Shown here: positions 47,033-60,639 of the stretch, piece by piece | Layout: each line of letters opens with the position of its first letter | Numbering within the stretch: the stretch's first letter is position 1 | Origin: Chrysomallon squamiferum | Taxonomy: Eukaryota; Mollusca; Gastropoda; Neomphalida; Peltospiridae | DNA: 64,000 nucleotides | Assembly: GCA_012295275.1 (NCBI GenBank) | Contig: CM022679.1 | Span: 29,134,164 to 29,198,163, forward strand | Reading direction: 5' to 3' | The notes under the pieces: model-generated | What the model saw: the letters and a program-made list of their open reading frames with translations, nothing else | The model's database searches: none | What the model was told of the DNA's origin: nothing | Program-made: the position numbers and the translations under genes

Positions 47033-48830
47033 GTGTGTGTGTTTATGTGTGTGTGTGTGTGTGTGTTAATTTGTGTGTGTGTGTGTGTGTGTGTGTGTTT
47101 TTAATTTTCTCCAGCTGTATATTTATTACGAATTAATGTTTAACATTATTATGCAACTCAGTTGGTAACCAAACAATAATTACGTCACTTGTCAACAGAT
47201 TACATCAGTACAGAACAACTGACGTCATAGCAGAACAATTCTAGTCGCGACAGGAAGATTACATCACAGTTTTACAATTTACGTTTCAAAACAACGAAAA
47301 CAAATCTCATTAATCGGCATATTATCAAAGCAAGGGTTATTAAAAGTCATTCCGGTTTTTTTTTTTTGCACCTTTATCATTTTCCAAGAGAACATAAAGT
47401 TCATAGTGATATAGATTATTAAATACACTAAGGGCAAGAACATATAGGGTTTTTAAAAAAAAAAAAAAAAAAATAAGAATTAATGGAAAGAAAGTTAATC
47501 AAAGAATCGCTTGTTTCGGAAAGTCTTTTTCTCAGAGAAGTCAACCATGTTGTTATAAACTACATAACGCCAACACTAGGTCTCTGTTTGCTGTTAAGTA
47601 ATTTGCTTCGTGTTTCTCAAAACCCGCTGGGAACTTGAAATTCAAATTTCCCAAGTTTGCATCTTTGTCGTTAATAATACAAGACAATAACCACTGTTTT
47701 ATATCAAAAAAAAAAAAAAAAATAAAAAATAAAAAATGCCTCGAGAAATAACAAAACAAAAAGAAGAAAAATTGTGTTGAATAATCTGGATCGGATTTAG
47801 ATACGGCAAGAATCTGAAGCTTGATCTTTTCTGGGAAATTTATTTAACAAATGCTGACAGATAAATCTGCTGTAAAGCAAATGACTTTGGCCATTTCAGT
47901 ACGTGAGATGGCAAACGGTAGTGAGTAAATCTGCCTAGTGGTAGTAAAAGAGGACAGGTTTTGGTAACACTGGAATTTCAACATTGTGAAGTAAACTTAA
48001 TTCAGACTAAATTATACCCTTCTTTAGCACGGTAGTCGGCGTTTTGTATGCCCCCAAAACGCAGATTAAAAAAAAGTAAAATTTTAAATAATATATATAT
48101 ATATATATATATAAAAATTATTATTATTTATTATTAATTGTTTTATTAATAAAAAATAAAAACAACAGCTTCAATAGTAATAAATAAATGACCCTCAGCT
48201 ACATTCTAGTATTCACAACCCCGATATGCCCCCCAAAAAGATAAAAAAAAATAAAATAAAATAAACTTCCATAACAGTCTTTTTTAAAATAAATCACTGT
48301 TATATTTCACAATCAGCAAAGATTTCTGCACTTTCCAAAGAGAAAGTGGACAAAATAGCTCTAGCTTTTTGTTATAATAACCCCGTAGAAACCTTACGTC
48401 AATTTTATATATATATATATAAAATTTTATATAACAACATAAAATGGTAATAAGAAAGGTAGAGAGACTATCTGATTACACCGGGCTGGTAAAGATTCAT
48501 GAGAAAGACAAGTAAAAAATAGTTTGGAAGAAGAAGAATTGATTTCATATTTGCGTTCTTTTATTACCACCCGCGATGTTTTTGTCTGAAACGCAATAGT
48601 TAAGTGTCGTGTGCAGTTTATACTAAAACTGTTTTAAACCAGAAGAGAAACACTTTTGAAAACAACTATAATAAGATAATATGAAATAAAATAAATAAAT
48701 TAAAAAAATAAAAATAAAATAACAAAGACACGTGTGAACATAACAATAGGAACTTTACTTTATTTGTTAAAACAAGGTAACAGTAATTCATTATTTTAAT
48801 TAATCATTTATCAGACCTTACACTATAATT
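47033..48830. other. GT array then mostly unique AT-rich sequence
   Basis: GT runs 47033-47098, TGACGTCA at 47220-47227, poly-A runs 47457-47473 and 47706-47722, AT runs 48091-48112, and a 26-bp AT palindrome at 48401-48426. Copy 2 of the dispersed repeat seen at 31999-32185 lies at about 48178-48265. Confidence 0.5.
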
Positions 48831-49024
48831 TATTTATTTATTTATTTATTTATTTATTTTATTGTTATGTTTATTTTATTTTATTTTTGTGTTTATTTAT
48901 TTTATTTTATTTTATTTTATTTTATTTTATTTTATTTTATTTTATTTTAATTTATTTTTTATTTTATTATTATTTTATTTTATTTTATTTTCATTTTATT
49001 TTATTTTATTTTATTCATTCATTC
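48829..49024. repeat. (TTTA)n-(TTTTA)n array
   Basis: Tetranucleotide TTTA to about 48860, then pentanucleotide ATTTT units to 49014 and a short TTCA run. Confidence 0.92.
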
Positions 49025-49486
49025 ATTTTTATTTTTTAAACTATTTTTGTTTTTCATTTTACATCTATCAAAAACATTGCGACATTTATTATCTTACATA
49101 GCTATTTTTTCATTCACTGGATTTAAAAAAAAGAAAAAAAAAACGTTTTCCGACTTTAAAACATTACTTTCACTGTTACAGAAGCAAACACTTCTTTATC
49201 ACGAGCTGCCGACTTCAATCTAACATTTTCTGAAATCCATCGAAACGTCACATAAAAAGGAATTAAAGGAGCACTTAAAAGACGCGCAGTATAAAATAAA
49301 ATTCGTTTTATGTGAATCCTAATGCACCAAGTATATAAAACAGATTTGAAGAAATATTTAGTAGTAATATATAAACAGCTGTGAAGTTGATGAATCAAAC
49401 TTAGATACTGAAAGATAATATGCATATTTGTATTTATATTCATGCACACTCACAAACACATACATACACACATACATACATACATA

Positions 49487-49690
49487 CATACTACACATAA
49501 ATAGCATTAAACTCACATTCCTACATACATACATACATACTAAGACACACATGTATACATACTACACATACATATCATTAAACTCACATTCCTACATACA
49601 TACATACATACTAAGACATACATACTACACATACATATCATTAAACTCACATTCCTACATACATACATACTAATACTAAGACACACATAT
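49487..49690. repeat. 63-71-bp minisatellite containing ATAC runs
   Basis: Three copies starting CATACTACACATA at 49487, 49558 and 49621. Each continues CATTAAACTCACATTCCTAC, then (ATAC)n and CTAAGACA. Confidence 0.92.
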
Positions 49691-50100
49691 AAATATTCTC
49701 ACATAAACAAACACTTATGTGTGTGAATGAACGACTGACTGAATTTCCATGCTTAAGTATATTTCACATAGATCAAATGTTTGTTTTGAATACCCCTATA
49801 TATTTTTAGAAAATATATATATTTTTTATTAATCTAGCCTTGCTATCGTCTTTGTTATTTAAAAAAAAAAAAAACCACACACTCAGGCGCTCTCAAATAC
49901 ATACACAAAGACGCACAGAAGCCATTGTACATCTACGTCTGGGTAAATCTGAGAATGCAGTAATAACAGCAATAAGAAAAACCTGTCATAAACTCATACA
50001 GTGGCATTCTTTCCCACCCACTCGCCGAAACAACTCGAGTGTGTAAAAACACTCATACAAATAACATACACGTCAGTGATACCTTTCTATTAATAACAGG
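49691..50100. other. Unique sequence, no supported gene
   Basis: No feature recognised. Confidence 0.4.
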
Positions 50101-50139
50101 TATATATATATATATATAACTAGTACAGCAACACGACAA

Positions 50140-50643
50140 CTACATCAATAATAATAATAACAATAATAGCAGTAATAATAATAATTATAATAATAATAAT
50201 AGCAGTAGCAATTGTAGTAGTTGTTGTAATAATAATAGCAGTAGCAATTGTAGTAGTTGTTGTAATAATAATAGTAGTAATAGTAGTAGTAATACTAATA
50301 ATAGTAATAATAATAGTAATAGTAATAATAGTAATAATAATAGTAATAGTAATAGTAGTAGTAGTAGTAGTAGTAATAATAATAATAATAATAACAGTAA
50401 TAATAATAACTGTAATAATAATTATAATAATAATAATAGTGGTGATTAGTAGTAGTAGTAGTAGTCGTATTCGTAATGGTAGTTGTAGTCGTAGTAGTAA
50501 TAGTAGCAGGGACATTAACGACAAAAACGGTAAAAAGGAAAAAAAAATAATGATAACAAATGAAATTCTTTTTATTAAAAATTGTTATTATTATTATTAC
50601 TATTATTATTATTATTATTAATAATTTTAAATTTTTATTATTA

Positions 50644-50692
<49 letters not shown>
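50140..50692. repeat. Large degenerate AAT/AGT array
   Basis: AAT, AGT and ACA units 50143-50520, including an exact ~38-bp duplication around AGCAGTAGCAATTGTAGTAG (50200 and 50238). A unique 60-bp gap, then ATT 50584-50690. Confidence 0.93.
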
Positions 50693-50693
<1 letters not shown>

Positions 50694-51430
50694 CACTACA
50701 ACAACAACATAATAATGATAATAACTAATTCAACATACCTTACAATACCAAAGAAAACATTATGCCGTTTCAGAATTTCGGTTCGGGACGTCCCATCAGT
50801 GAATGAATGTTCAGCAGTGTTTTCACGGAGGGAGAGATCGACTGTATGAACTTTTACTACATTGCAAAAACACTTCGGATAAAAAGCAAGTTGTCTTCTC
50901 ATAGCAGGTTACTTGAATTGTAGCACGTAGCTCGCGCTCCGCTCGCGCTCTCCTGCGCGCCATCTACCGGATACTTGGCGTCGGATTTGGCGTCACCGTG
51001 TTTTGGGTGTCTTCAGAATCTTTTTTTAAATTTTTGTTTTTTGTTTGTATCTTTTTTTTCTTTTTTTTTTTCTCTCTCTTTTTTTTTTTAAATACTTTTA
51101 CTTATTGACATGAAATATTTAATAAATAAATAAATAAATGAAATTTAAAAAAACACACAAAAAAACCCTCTTTCTTTTGTTACGTACCTGAATTAATTTA
51201 GAGATATATTTTTATTGATGTAGTACGGTACATTATGTAAAGTTCGGTTTCAGATTTCAAAATTTTGAAATACAGAAGAATTTTTTTTTTAAGATACCTT
51301 TATTTTTTCATCTTTTTTTTTAAAAAAAAATTCCTTTTTCATACCTGTTTACTATGCTTGTCTTTCTATTATTTTTTTTTTTTTCCAGGACTTTTTGAAA
51401 TAGTAAATCAATGTTTCATATTATTTTATT
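50693..51430. other. Unique sequence then T-rich DNA
   Basis: A short, very CpG-rich segment (50928-50995) with CGCTCGCGCTCTCC; otherwise AT-rich. No gene. Confidence 0.45.
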
Positions 51431-51431
51431 A

Positions 51432-51433
<2 letters not shown>

Positions 51434-51473
<40 letters not shown>
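51434..51473. repeat. Poly-A run
   Basis: About 40 consecutive A. Confidence 0.97.
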
Positions 51474-51475
<2 letters not shown>

Positions 51476-51689
51476 AAGAAGATAAATAAATAATAAAAAA
51501 AAATAATAAAAGAAAAACTGTAATAATGTGTTGATTTTAATTGTTAAATTACATATCCTGTTTGATAACAGACACAAGGAAGACAGTGACCCCGTATTAA
51601 ATACACAACTAAAACACAATAGTTAATTACATAACAAAGATATCTGCTGCAAGAACCACAGAGACAAAATAATCTCATAATTGTCTGAG

Positions 51690-52090
51690 ACTAGGATAGA
51701 TGCTATAACTCTTGTCAAAAATATTGTAATTAAAAGAATAACTTTTATATTCATTACTGTGTGCAATTCGGCAAGCAGGCATGCTAAAACCCTTGTCAAA
51801 AATATTGTAATTAAAATAATATCTTATAAATTCATAACAGAACATAATTCGACAAGGATGCACACTCTAATTTGTGTTAAAAATACTGCAGATGAAATAT
51901 CTTTTAAATTCGTTATAGAGAGGAATTTGGCAAGGACGCATGCTAGAAGCCTAGTTAAACATATTGCAATTAAAATAATGTTATAAACTTATTAAAGAAT
52001 ACATCAAAAGGTGTATGCATCCATAACTGATGACGTTAATAATAATGTAATTAAAACAACATGTCGTAAATTCAGTTTAAAGTCTCGAAT
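51690..52090. repeat. 81-bp minisatellite, partly open in one frame
   Basis: Core TTGTCAAAAATATTGTAATT recurs with GT(C/T) anchors at 51714, 51795, 51876, 51954 and 52035 (spacing 81, 81, 78, 81). Because the period is a multiple of three, the first four copies stay open (51681-51986) as a 27-residue repeat with theme LVKNIVIK. No homologue recognised; probably non-coding. Confidence 0.85.
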
Positions 52091-52111
52091 CATGTAGCAT
52101 TCAGTGGTTTA

Positions 52112-52672
52112 GTAACACACACACATACACACACACACACATATATAAATATATATATATATATGTATACATACATTATTTTTATTATTAAAGTATTATA
52201 TATTTAACTGAGGTAAATGAAAGTAATAAATTAATGAATAAAATGAAACAATTCAAACAAATAAAGAAACAAACAAAAAAAAAACAAATAACAGAGAAAC
52301 AAACCAAAAAAACCAAACAAAGAAACCATCAAATAAATGAACACATAAACCAATAAACAAAAAAATAATAAAATAAAATAAAAAAACAAACATTAAACAA
52401 ACAAATAAACCAACAAACCAACAAAATAACAAAACAACAAACCATCAAACAAATAAATACATGACACTATCTTTAACACTAGACGTTGAAACAATCAAGT
52501 TTTGTTATATTCCTTGACAGATCTTCATGAATTGTCATCTTACAAACTCTCTCTTTTTCTAGAGCTAAACGTTGATGTCAGATTTTATTATTTAAAAATA
52601 CGAGTGAAGAAGAAAAAAAAAGAGTAAGAAAAACAAACAGTAAGGAAGAAAAAAGGAAGAGTAAAACTGTAT
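52112..52672. other. AC/TA run then A-rich intergenic sequence
   Basis: AC and TA runs 52112-52168, then AAAC/AAAT-rich sequence to 52470 and unique sequence to 52672. Confidence 0.6.
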
Positions 52673-52687
52673 TTGTTGAAACAACAT

Positions 52688-53334
52688 GCATGTATGTACG
52701 TATTTATGTATGTATGTATGTATGTATGTATTTATGTATGTATGTATTTATGTATGTATGTATGTATGTATTTATGTATTTATGTATGTATGTATGTGTG
52801 TATGTATTTATGTATGTATGTAATTATGTATGTATGTATTCGTGTATGTTTGTATATGTATATGCATGTATGTTTTTATATGCATATATGTATGTATGTA
52901 CATATGTGTGTATGTATGTATTTATGTATGTATGTTTGTTTGTAAGTGCATATGTGTATGCATATATGTCAGTATATACATATGTATATATACATATATA
53001 CATACATACATACATACATACATACATACATAAATATATACATAAATACATACATACATATATAAATACATACATAAATACATACATACATAAATAAATA
53101 CATACATAAATACATACATACATGCATACATACATAAATACATACATACATACATACATACAAACGTAAATACATACATACATACATACATAAATATATA
53201 CATAAATACATACATACATATATAAATACATACATACATAAATACATACATACATACATACACACACACATACATACATACATACATACATACATACATA
53301 CATAATACATACATACACACACACATACATACAT

Positions 53335-53385
<51 letters not shown>

Positions 53386-53437
53386 TACATACATACATAC
53401 ATACATACACACATACATACATACATACATACATACA

Positions 53438-53471
<34 letters not shown>

Positions 53472-53485
53472 CATACACACATACA

Positions 53486-53518
<33 letters not shown>
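52688..53518. repeat. Giant (TATG)n / (CATA)n fold-back array
   Basis: TATG units with TTTA interruptions to about 52950. After a ~45-bp switch region come CATA units with TAAA interruptions from 52990 to 53518, including a CA block (53350-53380). The two halves are mutually complementary. Confidence 0.95.
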
Positions 53519-53519
<1 letters not shown>

Positions 53520-53520
53520 C

Positions 53521-53712
53521 AACGGTAACGTCGTCAGCCTTCGGAGTGCGGGCGAAAGGGCGCCATACGTTCGAGTCTCGTCAGCGGCATCTGACGGGTT
53601 TGTGAAGTCGTGATTGGACTTTGTCCTCCTGCGCCAGTGCGTTCAGTAATATTGTCTATGTGCAGAGTCTATTCAGACGTACATAAAACAGAGAATATTC
53701 AGTTCCTAAAAT
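53521..53712 (+). mobile_element. Possible tRNA-derived SINE
   Basis: GGTAACGTCGTCAGCCTTCG (from 53523) looks like the 3' part of a tRNA D-arm/A-box region, and GTTCGAGTC near 53572 matches the B box. About 130 bp of unique body follows, then an AAATAAATAAATATAT tail. The first ~10 nt of a tRNA-like head are replaced by the (CATA)n array. The stems are too diverged for a functional tRNA. Confidence 0.35.
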
Positions 53713-54440
53713 AAATAAATATATATTTGTATGTATGTATGTAAGTATGTATGTAAGTATGTATGAATGCATTCCTTTATATAAGTAAGTGTATAAAAAT
53801 ATGTTAATGGATCTGAAATAGAACTACCAGTATCTATAAAAAAAAAAAAATAATAAAAAATAAAAAACATCATAAAATCTAAATGTGTTCGCATATTTCT
53901 GTCAGAAATAGGTCTGTCGCACAATAGCGAAGTCACATAAAAAAAAAAAAAGTACTAAATAAAAATCTTTTGGCATTCAGATAGAGTGATTATGCTGCAG
54001 ATGAAAGATCTCGCTTCCCGATCACGTCGTAAGTTCATTATTCCAACGAGAGATTAAGGCTTGGTTTTCGGCTTGTGAAACGAAACGAAGCAGACGTCTG
54101 GGCTAGAGCTGGCGTCTGAAACGAGGACACGACAGAATGCGCGCGCAGTTCGGCTACAGACGTGAACCAGAGAGTAACGTGATGTTTGGCACACGATTGT
54201 GCCGTCTGCAAAATTTTCTCTTTTTCAGTTAATATCGGTGATTATTTTTTTTTTGGGGGGAGCCGTGCTTCGCTTAAGATTTTTGTTTGCTGAAGTACGC
54301 TTGTTGTGGTCACTGTATGTATATGCCGAAATAATTTAGGGAACAATGCAAGAGTCATGTTTATTTCTTCAGTGTTCAGTACGCAGATCTGGTGTTTCTA
54401 GATGATTCTTGTTTATTTGGGGTCATATTTACTTACTTAC
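53713..54440. other. Mostly unique sequence
   Basis: TATG run (53729-53764), poly-A runs and a GC-richer block 54000-54200 containing GCAGACGTCTG at 54090-54100. No gene. Confidence 0.45.
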
Positions 54441-54563
54441 TTACTTACTTACTTACTGACGTATATTTTTAATATCTGTGTTCCTGTCTGTCTGTCTGTC
54501 TATCTATCTGTATAATAATAATAATAAATATTATCATCATCATCATCATCATGATCATTATTA

Positions 54564-54619
<56 letters not shown>
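54432..54619. repeat. TTAC, CTGT, CAT and ATT arrays
   Basis: TTAC 54432-54457, CTGT 54485-54500, ATC 54534-54552, then ATT 54567-54618. Confidence 0.92.
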
Positions 54620-54987
54620 GGTGTAATATGGAACGTCAGCAGTGATATTCACATTAACGAAATTAAATTACTATTACATCTAAGTGTGACAAGTAGATTA
54701 TTTACATACTTAGTTAATACAAGCAATGATTACAAGTTAATAGGTCGTGCCAGGACCGATGCGCCGTTCTATAAATAACCACAAATTTATAGTCACGTGA
54801 TGCAAAATGGATTACCTGAACGATAATGTCTAGACTGCTGAATAATTAAAATAATATCGCATTAACGACTTCACAGTTCATCTGACTTTGGTTTTTATTA
54901 TGGTGTTTATTGATATCATTTTTCCCCTTTTTATTGTTGTCGTTGTTATTTTTAATTGTTGTTATTGTTGTTTTGTTGTTGTTGTTG

Positions 54988-55068
<81 letters not shown>

Positions 55069-55490
55069 TTTAAAATATTAATTCTTTTTCTATAAAATCT
55101 GAATGAACTCATAAAGCAGACACAAACATCTTTTCCACACATATAGTCTGATATTTGACCTGTGTGTTCAACTACAACAACGGCAACAAGGCCACGATGT
55201 TCCGGAAACGATGTCTTTGGACATGATGTTACGTGCTCAGGGACCACGTCGCCGTCATCTGAATAAACACTCTCCGGTTATGAAAACAAAACACAAATCT
55301 CGGCAATTTTCTTTTTGCATCATCAGTGACAGCGTCTAAGGTTGGCTGGAGGGGATGCCGTGACCTTCGCTTAATCATCATCGGCTGCTTTGAAACATGA
55401 AATTGTAAAACTTGGACCCCTCTGAAAAGCAGTTCAGAAATCCATGCATTCTATCACATCTTCCACAGATAATAAATTCCTAACATGCAT
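54620..55490. other. Unique sequence with GTT/ATT/GTA array
   Basis: The array at 54955-55069 (GTT, ATT, then about 17 GTA units) is the only repeat. Flanking unique sequence has no recognised gene. Confidence 0.5.
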
Positions 55491-55496
55491 TGTGTT

Positions 55497-55557
55497 TGTG
55501 TGTGTGTATGTATGTATGTATGTATGTATGTATGTATGTATGTATGTATGTATGTAT

Positions 55558-55644
<87 letters not shown>
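55497..55644. repeat. Compound (GT)n-(TATG)n-(GA)n
   Basis: GT 55497-55507, about 12 TATG units 55508-55556, 41 AG units 55563-55644. Confidence 0.96.
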
Positions 55645-55646
<2 letters not shown>

Positions 55647-56283
55647 TGCTCAGCATTAAGTAACAATCAAATCAAATCAAAATTCAAAACGGTGAAGTTG
55701 ATGACTAAATGAATCGCTAAAAAGGTTAAATAATAAATGAAGCATAAATTCAATGAAAGGCTAAAGGAAAAAAAAAAATCGGAACAGAATAATATTGAAT
55801 GTTAACAACAACAACAATAACAACAATAGTTAAAGAAACAAGAAAACACCATGGAAGAAAAAATAAAAGAATTAAAAACAAGAATTAAAAAAGAAAAAGG
55901 AAAGAAAGAAAGAAAGAAAAAAATGGAACATTTTTGGCGCCACTCTCAGGCAGACAGATGCACGTGCACGTCTGTTTGGAAACCCGGATGCAGCAAGTCG
56001 TGTGCACGATACAGCCAACACGTGCTGACATTTCCGTGCACTATTTTGAGAAAGACATAACAAAACGTGGTGTAGTGCCAGTGGAATTTGTTTCTTCACG
56101 AACGCAGGAAACATTTGTCTTTTTTTTGAAAAAAAGAAAAAAAAAGAAAGAAAAAAAAAAGAATGCTGTAGATAGCAATCTTATTAATTATCATGAAATA
56201 CCATTTTAACACTAATGGCTGATACTTGTTTATACGTAAAGGTGACTCAGAAGTATTTGGCAGTCGAAAGTGTTTGTATTATA
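55645..56283. other. Intergenic, no supported gene
   Basis: A-rich sequence and a unique block 55925-56110; open frames unrecognised. Confidence 0.5.
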
Positions 56284-56284
56284 A

Positions 56285-56346
<62 letters not shown>

Positions 56347-56402
56347 GAAAGAAAAAGGAAAGAACATTTCTTGTCAAATTACATGTGTGACTTTGTCTGT
56401 AG

Positions 56403-56445
<43 letters not shown>
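56284..56445. repeat. (ATA)n and (GT)n microsatellites
   Basis: About 20 ATA units at 56284-56342; GT 56406-56446 with a GCGC interruption. Confidence 0.95.
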
Positions 56446-57028
<583 letters not shown>

Positions 57029-57471
57029 TATGTTTGTCTCTTAGATAAGCAGCATACGATTGCAAGACTGAAGCAGAAGTTAAAAAAGAAAATTAAGAAT
57101 ATTAAAAAAGGGATTGTATATATATCAGCATGTCATGATTTGAACAGGCGCGTTTCATGCGTGTGGTGGTCTGGGATGTCATGGGTTGTGTGGAAGCCGA
57201 TCCTTTTTAGTGAACCCTTTACACGTTTTCACGTTCCAACGAGAGGTTGTGATACTGGGCATGCTAAAGATTCACTGCTGGCAATGATAGGAAAATAACG
57301 TAGCAAGTTTCAGAAGTGTATTTAATTTATTTTTTATTTTATTTTATTTTATTATCTTATTTTGTTTTATTTTAATTTTTATTCAATAGCCATAAAAAGA
57401 AAAGGTTACATGTCGATTTTTTTTTTTTTTTTTTTTTTTTTTAGAAAACAGTTGTTTGATATGATTTTGAA

Positions 57472-57517
<46 letters not shown>

Positions 57518-57540
57518 TCATAAAAAAAAAAAAAAAAAAA

Positions 57541-57571
<31 letters not shown>

Positions 57572-57590
57572 TCGCCGTAAGAAAGAAAGA
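57029..57590. other. Unique sequence then ATTTT, poly-T, ATA and poly-A arrays
   Basis: ATTTT units 57331-57372, poly-T 57417-57442, ATA 57472-57517, poly-A 57522-57541, ATA 57542-57570. Confidence 0.8.
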
Positions 57591-58960
57591 AAGAAGTATA
57601 TAGGTTTTACTCAGTGACATATATCTGCGAGTCTATTACCTAACAGTGCAAATATGTTATATATAGGCCTGCTACTCAGTTTTCGCCATCTTGCAGACGA
57701 TAACTTTCTGTCAATAAAAAGTTGTGAAAGAAAACCAAGACGAACACGAAGGTGGATGAAAACTCACATTTCTGCGATGTCGTTTCGTGCAGAGAAGTAT
57801 AATCTAATTTGTACCCATCACGAAAAGGTAAAAATAAATAATACTGTTTAAATAATAAAACATCTGAAGAAGGTAAAAACATTTACAAAAAAACACGTCG
57901 AGTGCAAGTCGTAAGAGTTCCTTCACACTTTTCTTTGTGATGCAGACGTCCAGTTTTTTTAATAAAATTTCTGATACGGTGTTTTCTAATAAGGAGCACG
58001 TGCCCATGTCTGCCAGGGTTAACACGTGATTCGGGTGATCAAAGCTTCTCAGACTCGAGTTCATTTCAGTGCAAATGTCAGGCGACGTTTACAAAATAGT
58101 TCTGTTGGGGCGATACAAGTTCTTTCATTGACGATATAAACCTGGCCTGTTATCGGCGCAAATTTTCCGCGGAATTATACGATCTTTGTCTTTCGTATCG
58201 TTGTCGCTATCAGTCGCCCTTCTGGGCCGAGGCGCTTGTTAACGTCACAAATATTATAATTAGTTTCCCCGCCAAATCTGCAACAGACGAATGAGATGTA
58301 TTACGTTACGAAAATTACCTCGCAGATACTTTAAGTCTTTTTCAAATTAGACATTTGATATTTTCCGATAAATCAGCACAAGTAATTTGACTGCAAATTT
58401 TGGTTTTATTTATGTGTTCATTTTTCTTTTCATTCTTATCTTTTGACTTTGACGTTAGAATTTGTTTTGGGGTTTTTTTGTTTGTTTTTTTTGCATTGTT
58501 TTGTTTAATTTTAACAACGCAGTCATTATTTATCTTTACTTAATTAAAACTGACATTCTGAAAATTTCTTGAAAAGATAAATGTAAATTGGTATTTAAAA
58601 ATAAAATTTAAAAACATTTAAAAAAAAGGGAAGAAACACCACTAAAATTAATAATTTAAACTACATTTAACTTGATTATTAAGTAATTTCGATTAATCGA
58701 TTAACTGATTTTTGATCTAATCATTCGTGCATCGCAAATAAAATTATCGATTATCGATTCAATCTGTGTCAGTTTGAATTTGTCATACTGGCACTAAAGA
58801 CCGCACAGGAAGAAATAATTTGAGATAAAAATATTCTCAAGTTGAAAGTAAGCAAAAAAAAAAAAAAAAAACTACTTTAGATTTCCTGAGATTCTTTCAT
58901 GAAATATCTTTTGTCGGTTTCAATAACGTCATTGTAAAAAGCGCCAACAGCAGCAACAAA
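57591..58960. other. Unique sequence, no supported gene
   Basis: A CpG-containing block at 57890-58280. A GATTAATCGATTAAC / ATCGATTATCGAT stretch at 58690-58760. Minus-strand frames at 57676-58064 are not low-complexity but were not recognised. Confidence 0.4.
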
Positions 58961-58975
58961 ATAAAACAAAAATAA

Positions 58976-59007
58976 AATGAATGAATGAATGAATGAATGA
59001 ATAAAAA

Positions 59008-59053
<46 letters not shown>
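58976..59053. repeat. (AATG)n-(ATA)n array
   Basis: Six AATG units, then about 15 AAT units. Confidence 0.95.
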
Positions 59054-59057
<4 letters not shown>

Positions 59058-59682
59058 TAGTAATAATAATAATAGTAAAGCAACAATCAAGTTCTAAAAA
59101 CGAAAATAACTGCAACAGATACAACAACAAATCTAACAAATAATATAAAATAATGCCTAATACATACAATCATACATACATACATAGATAAATGAGTAAA
59201 TAAAAATTATTGTAACTTAAAATGTATATATATATGTTGGATGAATACTTTTTTTGTTCAGTTATACGTTTATTAAAATATCTAGCGAAATGTTAACGTA
59301 GCAATAATTTGAAATGACGTATTTTCTAAACAACCACATCTGTTTTCAGTTCCAGTGCTTTTAAAGTTATTATCAAGTAATTGAAATGCTCAAGTTTATA
59401 CTTTTAAACAATTAAACGACAATAATCTCTGTTTACAGTGACGTAGTGTTAGCTGTTGGTTGGGATGGGAAATGTGAAGAGCTAATAACTAAGCAGGCAC
59501 GTCCTGTGCATATATTTCGTGAACTTTGATACACGGAACGTAGTATTAGCTTTATGCTATTTTCTGCAAATGGCGGCTAATCCTCTTCTAAGGCTAACAC
59601 CTTATATTCTAAAATCCAAAAAAAATTCCGAAATTAGAAAACTTTCCGATCTCAGGCATTTTGGATAAAGAAATTTGAACCT

Positions 59683-59738
<56 letters not shown>

Positions 59739-60630
59739 GTTGTTGTTGTTGTTGTTATTGTTGTTGTTGTTGAATTATATGTTTATTTTATTTTCTTTTT
59801 TCTTTATTTTTGTTATTTTATTTATCTATTTATTTTTATTTTTCTCTTATATTATTATTATTCTTATCTTACCAGCTACTTTCGAAAGCACTCTTAGCTA
59901 GTACTAAATGATTGGTCCCTTATCGAGTTAAGAATTAATGTTGAATTCATCTTTGAAATAAGTTAAATCAAGCAGGTGGGTGTTTTACACCAAACAGCGG
60001 CCATAACTCACATGAGCTTGGATTAGAAGCAGGAGGTAAAATTTAATTTATCTTTTCACAAAAAGTTATACGTCAGATTAAGCACTGAACATAGTTAATC
60101 TTCTTTTTTCCTTTCTGTTTCTCTCTCGCTCTCCCTGTGAAGGCGTCTCGTATTTTGCTCGTGTGTTTTCAGCTATATTTTGGTGTTTATATAATAATTA
60201 TACTCCAGTCTATTTATAATGCGTCCAAAAAGAGTGTGTAAATAAATGTAAAATTTATTTGATTAAACAGTATTTACGTATTTTATTTATTGACATAAGT
60301 TATTATTAACTTTTAAATATTTTATTTTATTTATTTGTTTGATTGTTTCTTATTTATTTTATTTATTATTATTTATTTTTTTTTTCTGGTTGTTGTTGTT
60401 TAACATTCGAATACATTATACGTTTAATATTTCGAAGTTGCAGTATTATAACTATGTTTTGATGCTTTTTAACTTTTTAAAAAATCTTTTAATTTAATTT
60501 AATTTTTTTTTTTTTTTTTTTTTTAATTTTCTTTTTTAACGAAGCCAACCTTGAACTAAATCAGCTTCAGTCCGAGATCAACAATGCTTTATTATTCCCA
60601 AGTATCATATGTTAAATGATTTATTTTAGA
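59054..60630. other. AT-rich intergenic with ATT/GTT array
   Basis: (ATT)n-(GTT)n 59684-59772, TTTA-rich sequence 60285-60375, poly-T 60503-60524; the rest unique. No gene. Confidence 0.55.
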
Positions 60631-60639
60631 TTTACAATA

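Noticed and set aside
48401-48426. 26-bp AT palindrome
   Set aside because: Built from a TA microsatellite, so self-complementarity is expected.
52690-53522. Long Tyr-Met-Cys frames on both strands
   Set aside because: Translation of the TATG/CATA array.
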